A stretch of 64,000 nucleotides of DNA from Antedon bifida (taxonomy: Eukaryota > Echinodermata > Crinoidea > Comatulida > Antedonidae), in the NCBI GenBank assembly GCA_963402885.1, contig OY727093.1:27279409-27343408 (forward strand), given 5' to 3'. Under the pieces are notes generated by a model. The model made no database searches. It was given only the letters and a program-made list of their open reading frames with translations, and was not told the origin of the DNA. This document shows positions 15,201-27,200 of this stretch, one piece after another (position 1 is the stretch's first letter; the number at the start of each line of letters is the position of its first letter). A program made the position numbers and the translations under genes.

Positions 15201-18200
15201 TAATAAATGTATGTAACAAGTTGAAATTAATGTATCTATAAGAACATGGTACCTCTAATCACTTAAATGTTGACTGTATGTATAATTTAGCAGACGCTTG
15301 TTATTACGTTATAAATGTTTTATTGTTGGAAATAGGCCTAACAACAGATATTCAAGAAGAGGTATTTAACGTTGTTGAAAACATCCTAGAAAGGAAGAAA
15401 TGGTATGGAAAGTTTAACTGGTTGGAAATGAGTAAAGAGCCAATTGATGATCTGACTCTCAGCATCTGGGATTTTGCAGGACAAGATCTGTATTACATTA
15501 CTCATCAGGTAGCCATAATTCACTATTTGTGCTTCAAAGGAATCGCCCTTATGTGTAACTTGTAACTGTTGCTTATTATTTAAATTGACAAGCATAGAAC
15601 AAGTTCTAAATAACCCATTGATATTCTGAAAATGAATTAAAACATTTAGAAACGGTAAAAATGTGAGGAAATCTGTGAGAATGAGAAAATGAAGCTGCCC
15701 CAACCAAAAACTCGGAACCTTGTGCTTAAAATGCAGATACCATAACTATTAGGGCACTAGGACTTTAATGGTATTGTTAAAATGCGATTGGATATCGACT
15801 CTTCAACACTCTCGACGCGGTACAGGCAAGTATTTATTCATCACATTTTGTTTTATTTGATTCATTTCTTTTTGATAGATGTTTCTGGTATCTCGTGCTA
15901 TTTACATCATCTGTTTCAATCTATGTCATGACCTCATTGCACCATCAAGAATACAAGAAGTTCACAGAGATGATGGAAAGGTAAGGTACGGGGTACATAT
16001 ACATATTCATGGGTAATCTAGAAATATTAACTAATCAATAAGTTAATATCTATGTATTAGAGGTAATGTTTTATGTAGGAAATTTTCATACTGCTCCAAA
16101 TCAATCAAATGTTTCTTGTTCAGATCATATTGTACTAACATGTACTGTTCTCCTTTATGGTCTAATCATTTTTAAAAAAAGATATCAACCGACTTAAAGT
16201 TTGTTATAATGATGCTTTCCGGATGTTGTTGGGACAACCCAGATTTGTTAGTGTGAGGAATTTGTTTGTGGAAAACAATATTCCATCCTTTTATGAATAT
16301 TTGAGGATTTCGACTTACCGATTTCTTAAAAGAATAATGAAAAGCGAAAACAGAATGTTAATTTGTATATATAAATATTTGTTAATGGATTCAAACATGT
16401 ACTACAAATGGAGAGAGGCATTATATACCAATAGATAATGGTTTTGGTCCTCTCTCCTTCATCTTTTTTTGTAATGTATTATACCATCTGGACAATTGTC
16501 TGAAATAAAAGTTGAATTGAATTGAATATTCTTCGATGAAAAATGTACTTAAATACATTGTATTAACAGTATTTGTATTAATTAAGTTTGTGCTATTTTC
16601 TTACTTTAGGTGTTTTTTTAAGAATTATTATAAAAATTGGCTAAACAACAAGCACCCTGCATCTGAAATAGTCAAAATATTAATATTACCATCATAATAT
16701 TAATTGTATTTTTTAGATTTCAGATTCTGACCACTGCATGACCAACTTAGATCGTTTACTTTTCTGGTCGCATTCAATCTACTCGCATACCACGAAAAAC
16801 CAAGTGTCAAGTCAGAAACAGTTTTCACCACCTATATTTATTGTGGGCACTCATAGAGAAAGTCTTCCAGGCAATAAGGAAGATAAACAAGCTCTTGTGA
16901 GTATGATACTTTAACTAATACATTAATTTTTAAAAAACAAAGAAATTATATATATTTACAGTAATTTTTTTAATTTATTTTTTTTTCTGTAGACTGAAGA
17001 AAGATTTTCATTAATAAGGAAAGAATTTAGAGGAAAACCTTATGACGGTCACGTTGTGTTCAAGTACTATGCCATTGATAACAGTATCAGGTCACCATTG
17101 GATAAATCCATTGTTGAACTTAGAGATCATATCACAGAGGTGGCTAAGAATGAACCGTATATGGGGGAGAAGATGCCATTGAAGTGGTTGAATTTCTTGC
17201 ATGAAATTGAACAATTACGTAAAAATGAACACTCAATCACCTTTAAGCAGGCAAGTATACTAGCTGTGTGTATAGGAAATCTACTGGCAATCAAAGGAAA
17301 ATAATGTATTTTGCAATTTGTATTAAGCACTTTTGTAATAAAAAGAAGAAAAACTAGATAAAACAAACTAATCTAGTTCCTTCCCAAACTTATGCATTTC
17401 ATGTTATAAATGTCTATTCAGTTGTTTTGTTTATTAACATTTTAGGTAACCAAACTAGCTTCCAAGTGTCATATCACTAAACAGGATCAATTGTTTGCTA
17501 TGCTGCATTTTCATCACGACGTTGGAAACATCGTTTATTACGGAGAACGAAACACACCAAATAGCGCCCTCAATGACATCATCATTCTTATACCGCAATG
17601 GTTGATTGACATTTTCAAGCTAGTCATCACGGTTAAAGGTCCTTCAAAACAAGTATGAAGTTTAGTTCAATTTTATTTATTATTTTATTTTCTGTGTTTC
17701 AAGTACAGATATTGTTTTGTTGTTTCAGTTCAACATGCATTCGATCATAATGTTTTTTTAGCGTGGTAGTATTTCATTAGTTAACAATGTATTTTTTGCC
17801 GTTAATAGATATATATTTACATACCATGCCTATTGATTTTTAAAAAAAATGTATTTATCTTGTGACATCACGAATGCTTATCTCTATCTTGATATCTTTA
17901 TTTTCAATATGGGTCAAAATATTAAATAGGACGACCTCTGTTGCTCTTTTATTTTGCCACGTATTTCCCTCAGAAACTGAGCAGTTAGTTTATTTTTTTA
18001 GTATGCAGAGTTTAGAAGCTCTTGGAGAAAACTTGACGAAGAGGGTCTCCTGGAAGAGAGACTACTTAGACGTATGTGGGAAGAATTTCTTGAGATATTC
18101 GAAGCATTGTTAGAGCTGATGCAGAAATTTGACTTACTATGTGTCAAGACTTCATCTACTCAGGTAAAGACAGGTTGATAGCAGTTAGTATCAAATTGAT

Positions 18201-21200
18201 TTTTCCGGTTGTTTCTGTATCAATTTACATAATTGTTTGAAAACGCCCAACCAGTATCTGAGCAATATTGTAAACCTTTCGTTAGTCTCCTCATAGTTAA
18301 TTTTAACAAAAATTAATTTCATTATTTGAAATTGTTACAAAAGATAACAGGTGTTGAAGGCAATCGTCTCTTTTATGTGCCATCACTGCTGAAGAAGAAT
18401 GAAGGTGATGAGATGGTGTCACTTGACAAACTGGCAAAGTCAACGAAATCTGCGGTATTCTACGTTTACTTTGATGGTTTCCTACCTGAAGGACTGTACT
18501 ATCGACTTGTAGTGAGAATCGTGCATTGGTCACAACAGAGGTCACATGATGAGGGATATAATCCTAGGCTCTTTTACCAACAGGTGAAAGTATACATTGA
18601 TGAGAATCATGATGCAATTTTCAGGATCCTGCCTGAAAAAAGATCGTGTATACAGGTAAGCTACAAGTGTGTGTCCAATTTGTTTTTCTGTACTGCAAGT
18701 AATGATAAAACCTTACATAAACAGTTATACATTTTACATCATTATTTTTACGTAAATACATTCCTACATTTTCACAATACTTTTATTTTACTACCAAATA
18801 ATTATTACATAAGAAAAAAAAAAGACATTTTGTATGATAACCTACTGTCTAATTTTGATTCAATATTAATTAGCAACTATACTACTTGTTGTATGTTTTT
18901 AGTATATTCAAAAAAGCAATTACAAATTGTTTTATCTGAACAATACAATTGAAAAGCTTTTATATAATTAATATAGAAATAGCTCAGCATTTATAAAGTT
19001 TAAAAAAATGTTAAAATGTCACAATAAAGCTTATTTGAATATCTTAAAATTCCAATCATATTTTTCCTTTTTAATAGGTGATTATTTACAGACTTAAAGT
19101 TGATGGTAATGTAGACCTTGAACCAACTCCCAGTGTCTGCAAAGAGGTAAGTGCTGTGTGCCTTTTTGATACATTATATTTTCTCAAAAAATTTCATCTG
19201 GTTTCAAATATATATTAAATAAATAAATGTTAACTTTTTGGTTAAACCAGTTGACAAGTACTTACTTGCTACGTTTCAGCTACTTTCAGTAGCCTTGATC
19301 ACGCAAATGACGTTGACATGATGTTCTGTCATTCGTCATAGTTCGGTGACTTGCGCCATCTTTCGTCTGATGTTCAGCTTTCTGCAGCAGAAAGCTGAAC
19401 ATCAGACGAAAGAGATATTGTACGAGGTAAGGTTACTAGCATTTTAAAAACCACCAAACCACCACAAACAAATATCACAAAAGAGCAACATTCAGCCATA
19501 CATAGCCTTAAAAAAGGCAAAAACATCATGATCTTACCGGCAGATAAAGGCAGAGCTACGGTGATCATGAACACCCCTGATTACAAACGTAAGGTAAACA
19601 CCATGATGAAAGATGGGGATGTGTACGAAAAACTTAAAAAGGACCCTACAAAGAAATACAAGAGAAACCTTGTGGAAATCCTAAACAGATTACTAGAAGA
19701 AAAGAAAATAACATATCAATGGAAAACCAAACTCTTCCCCACTGCAGAAATCATCCCACGATTATACTGCACACCTAAAATCCACAAACAGAATAATCCA
19801 TTACGCCCAATCGTAGACAATATCAACACAATATACTACGAAGTCTCCAAATTGCTCTCAAAATTATTATCACCGTTGGTTGGAAACACAGAATTCCATG
19901 TGGAAAATTCTAAACAATTAGCAGTCGACATAAAAGCACTGAACAACATAGACATAGAAAAACACACACTTGTATCCTTTGATGTTATATCTCTATTCAC
20001 AAAGACACCTATAAAACCAACAATCAACATAACACACAACACTTTACTGAAAGAAACTAAGATCCTGGAACAAGTCCAAAGAAAATTAAACACCAATTTG
20101 AAAACGGAGGACATCATGGAGCTGTTAAGCCTAGTTCTTAACACGACATATTTCACATTTAATGGTGATATTTACAGACAAAAAGAGGGAATGGCAATGG
20201 GCAGTCCTGTCAGCCCCATAATGGCAAATATATTCATGGAAGACTTGGAACAACGTGCCACAGAAACAGCACCATCACATATCAAACCGATTTTCTGGCG
20301 CAGATATGTAGACGATGTCTTGGCAATTGTACCAATTGGATTTGAAGAAGAACTCCTCCAACATCTAAACACCATTGACCAGACAGGCCAAATAAAATTC
20401 ACTATGGAAAACATGAAAAACAACACCATCCCTTTTCTCGATACTCTAATCACTATTCAAGAAAATGGTAACATAAAAACATCAGTGTACAGAAAATCGA
20501 CACACACAGACCAATACCTACACTTTCAATCAAATCATCCACTCGAACACAAACTTAGCGTAGTCAATACCCTAGTGGACAGATGTGAATCCATCGTATC
20601 AACAGAAGAAGGACAAAAACAAGAAATGAGCCATATAAAAGCAGCTTTATCAACATGCGGATATCCAGACTGGAGTTTTAAAAGAGTTAAAGACAAAAGG
20701 GAACATAGAAAAGCAAACAAAGACAAAGAAATAACAACAGATAAAGAAAAATCCAGAGTCAACATTGGTTTACCGTATGTCGAAGGGATGACTCAAAGGC
20801 TAAGAAGAACATTGAAACAGCACAATATAAATACATATATCACTCCCAAAAACAAATTAAGAGAAAGTCTCGTTCATCCTAAAGACAAGATTGACAAAGA
20901 TCAACAGTGTGGCATAGTCTACCAAGTAGGTTGCCACAACTGCAAGAAGGTATACATAGGGGAAACAGGCAGAGCATTAAAAACAAGAATAATAGAACAC
21001 AAAACAGACGTGGAAAAAAATACGGTAGGGACAAGAACCAGGAGCGCTCGCCACTCACAATCTAAAATTCTACACAAATCAGCAATCACAGATCACGCCA
21101 CCATAGAAAATCACATACCGGATTTTGAAAATACAAAAATATTAGACAAAGAACAACACTACTTATCAAGAAAAATAAAAGAAGCCATTTGGATAAGAAA

Positions 21201-24200
21201 AACAAATATGAACATCAACAGAGACCAGGGAGGACATGAACTGAGCCACATCTATGATGACTTAATAAAAAGGGACACCCGAGCATCCAAAGGGGGACAC
21301 CAGCAGAAAGCTGAACATCAGACGAAAGATGGCGCAAGTCACCGAACTATGACGAATGACAGAACATCATGTCAACGTCATTTGCGTGATTAAGGCTACT
21401 GAAAGTAGCTGAAACGTAGCAAGTAAGTACTTGTCAACTGGTTTAACCAAAAAGTTAACATTTATTTATTTAATACATTATATTTGCTTCCTTTGCTAAT
21501 TACCAGTATAGTAGGCCTATGAAAAATAATATAGAATAATATATATATAATAGTATTAATGAATACTTTTAGTAATAACAAGTTAAACAAATAACATCTT
21601 TAACTTTTATTTCTGATTTACAGGTACTTGAGTTTATTGAAGAAAACCTACTGGACATTGGTCACAAATGGATGAAACGTGTTGTGTTTAACTTCTGTGT
21701 CCTGTGCAACGTTTGTTCTACGGAGAACATCCACTTGCACAAACTTAAAGATTGCCTAGAGTCAACACCTCGATGTGGGATGAGAGATGGAATGAATACT
21801 TCCAAAGTCAGACGTTTGTTTGGAAATGGATTAGAAAATTGTTCACAGCCTTCCTTTTCCCTTTCTGAACATGGTAAGTAATTCTGCTACACTCAAAAAT
21901 AAAAATTGTTTGTACCAAAATAATATGTATGCTTCCCTCATTCCTAGAGGGCACGCTTCTGGTGGTGACGATGTGTTCGTATTTTTTTCAGTGGTTTCGA
22001 AAATTGTTTAGTCAAATTCAGGTTTTTATCATTGTTATTTTTGTAAAATAATGCAAAGGCTTGTTTAACTGCAGTTTATTGAATCGTTAAATCTGAGTTG
22101 TTGGTTTTTAAGGATTAGGATTGAGTTTATTTTTTCGAGATTAAAATTCTGAGCCTAGGCCTACTGTTGTATAGGTCTATATTTAGATTATTCATCGTAG
22201 TACAATCATGGCTACCGGCGGCGGTGATAACCGTGGTGCGAGAGATAAAGCTAGGCCTAGACAGGCTAAAAGCGATTATTTGGGTGATGAGGAACATCAG
22301 TTGGAATTTAAATGTGGCTCTTGTGATATTTTCCGTGATGATCGTGGTATTTGTTGTAATCTATGTACTTTCTGGTTTCACTCGAAATGTCAAGGCATTA
22401 GTAAGGGCAAATATGAATGGCTAAGCAAGGGTGACTCTGATGTTAGCTGGCACTGCAGAACATGTTTACCTACTTCGTTGTCATTTAACGAGCTTATTAA
22501 GAAATTAAATATGAATCATGAGCAATTGAAAACTGATATCGATCAGATTAAAATCCAATAGAGAAGAGATAGAAAAGATATCAATTACAGGTTTAGAGAG
22601 CTTGCGAGCAGAAGTTAAAGCGAATAAAGTCAAACTCCATCAACTATGTGGCATCGATTGTAGTAATCACAGCGACTCAGATTTGGATTCTGTAGAAGAT
22701 ACAGTATTGCCTATTGATTTAAGAATTGAAAATAAGGTACAGTTACGTACCTACCTCTGATTTAGTGGAAATTAGGAAGGAGGAAGACATGGCAGTAGTA
22801 AAGGGTCTTGCGGAAGATTTAGATTTAAGTTTTATTTTATGTTTCCGAATTGGCAAAAGAGATTTGGACAAGCCAGGGCCTAGACCTCTTAAGGTTATTT
22901 TTAGTACAGAATAGGATAAACGCAAATTTATAAAGATAGCTCGCGGAAAAGATTACAAAGGAAGTGCAATCTCGGTATTTAATGACCGACTAAAATCGGA
23001 GCGCGAAGCATATAAACGACTAAAACAAGAACTCCTGATTAGAGAAGCTAACGGGGAGTTAGACTTAATAATCCGAAATAATAAGATAATTAGGAAGAAG
23101 GGGCCGAGTATTTGATAAAGGCTTAAGCAAAACTAGTCCAATTGTGCTAAAAGAAAAAGATTGTTTATTATGTTTATATACAAACTGTGACTCTGTTTTT
23201 AATAAGAAAGAAGAATTAAATTTACGTTTGCAAAAGGAGAATCCTGATTTAGTGTTTTTAACCGAGATGTTCCCGAAAAACATAAATTATGAAATTAGTA
23301 TGGAAAGTTTAGTTTTGGAAGGTTACCAGTGTTTTCTTTCAAAAGATTCTGTGCGAGGCACTGGGTTATATGTCAAGAATGGTATTCCAGTATCAGAAGT
23401 AAAGTTTAATGAATTTAGAGAGTCTGTAGTCCAAGCAGTTCTAAAGAGAATAATGTTTTATTAAATTTGTTATTGGAGCAGGTAAACCATTTTCAAGCAG
23501 ATTTTCTTTTAGTTGCAGGAGACTTTAATTATAGGAATATCGATTGGGTTAGAATGGAATCTCAAGGTGATTCAGATACTTCAGATTTTTTTGAAAATAT
23601 TTCAGAGGAGGTTTTTTGGTTTCAGCATTGTGTAGAGCCTACGCGTTTTCGCGGTAGCGACGTACCAAGTACATTGGATTTAATTTTTACACGAGAAGAA
23701 TGTTTCGTTGATGCGATTATATATGGTCCCCCTCTAGGCAAGAGCGATCATTTAGAATATGTGGATATCCTATAGTTGAAAATTCTCCCTTAACTAGAAA
23801 CTTTTATAAAGCTGATTATATTGGGATGAGAAATTATTTAATTGACACGGATTTAGTTAAGAATTGTAACATGTTAGGTGCTTCTCATGCATCTTCGTAC
23901 CTCTCTGAAAAGCTAAAAGAATGCATAAATAAGTTTGTACCCCTCCGGTCTGCTTATCATAAGAAAGCCACTAATAAACTATGGTTTAATAAAGAGATAG
24001 AAAATATAATCAAAGTTAAACACAAAGCATGGAATAAGTATCTTAAATGTAAAAATCAGAGTAATTGGAATAGCTTTGTTTTAGCTAGGAATCAAGGTAC
24101 CAATGAAGTCCGCAAGGCAAGAGCTTCTTTAGAGAGAAAAAACTGCGTCAGATGTTAAAATAAATCCAAAATCCTTTTGGCATTATGTAAATAGTCAGCG

Positions 24201-27200
24201 AAAATATAAGCCTTTTATTCCAGACTTAAAAGATGATGAGGGAAATTTTGTGTCGTCAAAAATAAATAAAGCTGAATGAATCGTTTATTGGAGTTTTTAC
24301 AGTGGAGAACCTTGAGGAGTTTCCTGAAATGGCTGATAAACCAGATATAATTCCGATCAATGGTATGAAGTTTTTAGCGTCTGATATAACTAAATATTTA
24401 AGTGGTTTAGACATCTGTAAGTCACCAGGTCCGAATGAGATCCATTCAAGGATTTTAAAAGAAAATTCAGATATTTTGGGTGAAGCATTCGCAGTTATTT
24501 TTAATAAATTAATGAGTGAGGGTGTGGTTCCAGAATCCTGGAAATATGCCGATGTCGTTCCGCTCTATAAGAAAGGAGACAAGTCAGCTCCGCTAAACTA
24601 TCGATCGGTAAGCCTAACATCAAACTTATGTAAAACAATGGAAACATTTGTTAGAGATGAGATTGTGAAACATTTTGAATTAAATTCCCTTTTTTCCGTT
24701 GCTCAGCATGGTTTCAGGTCGGGCAGATCTTGTTCAACTCAGCTTTTAGAGGTTCTTAATGACTGGCAAAATTCTTTGGATTCCCAAGAGAGATTTGACT
24801 GTTTGTATCTGGATTTCCAAAAGGCCTTTGATAAGGTGCCTCATTGTCGTTTATTGAGGAAACTTACATTTTATGGAATAAAAGGAAAATTATTAAATTG
24901 GATTAAGTCTTTTTTGTCTGGAAGAAAACAACGAGTTTCAGTAGAAGGAATCAAGTCTAAGTGGAGAGATGTTGTTAGCGGAGTTCCGCAAGGGAGTGTA
25001 TTAGGCCCTATCTTGTTTGTAATTTTTATAAACGACATCCCTGATTCAGTAAACCATTCAAAAATTAAAATTTTTGCAGATGACACAAAAATGTATTTTA
25101 GCATCAATAATATAGACGATATGATTAAATTCCAGAATGATATTGATTTATTGTATAAATGGTCCTCTACATGGCAGTTGCCCTTCAATCTAACGAAGTG
25201 TAAGATCATGCATTTTTGTAATAACAACCAGAAGTTTAAATATAGTATAGGAGTAGGCGAGCAGAGGACAGAACTAGAAGCTGTAAGTGAGATGAAAGAC
25301 CTAGGCGTTGTAATTGACGATAAGCTGAGTTTTAGATCTCATGTGTCCCATGTAATTTCTTCTGCTAACAGGAAGTTAGGTATTATATATCGAGCATTTA
25401 AATTTTTGGACCCTGAGAGTTTTTTCCTGTTATACAAGTCGCTTGTACGTCCAACCCTGGAATACTGTAATAATGTCTGGGTTCCTAAGTTTTTAGCGAA
25501 TGAGGATAGGTTGGAGAAGCTACAACAAAAGGCCACCCGATTCATTCCGGAACTAAGGGGTACAGAGTATGTAAGTAGGCTAAAAATACTTGATCTTCCT
25601 ACGTTAGTTTATAGAAGAAAGAGAGCTTCTCTGATCCAAGTATTTAAAATACTGAAAGGATTCGATAAATTGGACATTGAAACCTTTTTTAATATGTCAA
25701 CTATCCATTATACTAGAGGTCATTCTTTCAAAATATTAAAGCCGCGGGTCAAAACTAAATGGGGATCAAATAATTTTGGAGCAAGAGTAGTTAACGATTG
25801 GAACGCTTTGCCGAGAGTTGTTATAGAGTCAAAGTCATTGAATCAGTTTAAAGTCTAATTTGAAAAAACACTGGAAAAACCACCACCAGAAATTTCAGCC
25901 GTATGTAAGAGATTTGTAATTCCAGAGAGGCGAATAAGCAATTTGCTTTAGCCTTAATTTCAAGGTAATTCAAGGTAATTCAAGGTAATACAGTTGTTGA
26001 AGATTTGCTTTCCTCGTATCACAAACCGTCAAGAGCATTAAGATCTAATCATTTGATCGCAATACCTAAATTTAAAACTTTTAAAACACAATTTTTAAAT
26101 AAACATCATAGGTACATTTTATAAGCATTCTTCTCAAATTGTATTTTAGTTTAAACAAATAATCAACTATCTTTTAGTGCAATAGGATCTTACAATTGAC
26201 TGTTTTTTTGTAATGTAATTTGTATATGTTTTTGTTGTTGCTCAATATTGTCTTGATTTTCCTAGTGTGTGCTGCCCTTAATGTTTTATATTTTTAGTAT
26301 GTACATACAATGCTTTCAGCTTTTGCTGCTTTTTGTATTATATTTTTATACCGTAATAAATAAATTAATTAAGATTGACAGCATTTGAATTGCAATACAT
26401 TCTAAACCCCAATAATCACGGGGCTGTAGGCATGAACAAAACAATAGAAGATAAAGCTTAGAAGTAATTTATTCAATAAAATAATAATCAAAAAACATTA
26501 CGAGCAGTACCATTGTGTTATCACACCTCATTATGGCTGACGTTCTCATAATGATAAATAGTTACCAGGTCTTAACGCTGCCATAATAAACAATAACAGT
26601 AGTCAATGCCAAATGAAAATAATAGTTAGAAAAAGTTTATAGAGTGGAAAATATTTTATTTCTCTCTTTTGTGACGTAAACACCACTTTTATTAAAATTA
26701 TTATAATCAATTTCATCACTTATCATAACATCTTCATATTATTTTCATTATTATAACATTTTTGTTAGAAACTTTAAAACCTTAAAATGTCCCTTTAACA
26801 AATGACACTGTACTTTTTTTGTTTATTTTATAAGGAATACCAGATGGCCAGTACAACATGATATTGGTAGTTTTTTCATCCTGGTATGAAAACCGCCGCC
26901 ATAATGGCCTTTTCAATATGTTGAAATGCGTATACAGTGATTTATTGGACAAAGCTACATTTTCCAATGTTAAAAGTACAATAAACATGATGCAGGCATT
27001 GCATGCTACTGGAGATCTTAGTCCACAGAAACTTACACTTCTGAACGATACCATCATTATCACCAAGCAATCTGCACTGGAAAACGAACTTCGAAGAGAA
27101 ATGGCATCATTTCCATATGTTGAAGAAGTTTCATCAGTACTCTCACCCTACAGACAAGAGACGATATCATTCTTCTCTTCTTTGACTGATAACGACGTGA

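Noticed and set aside
19359-19413. Hammerhead ribozyme at the Penelope end
   Set aside because: Some Penelope elements carry one, and CTGATG plus CGAAA are present, but the invariant A after CTGATG is missing and the segment is simply palindromic.
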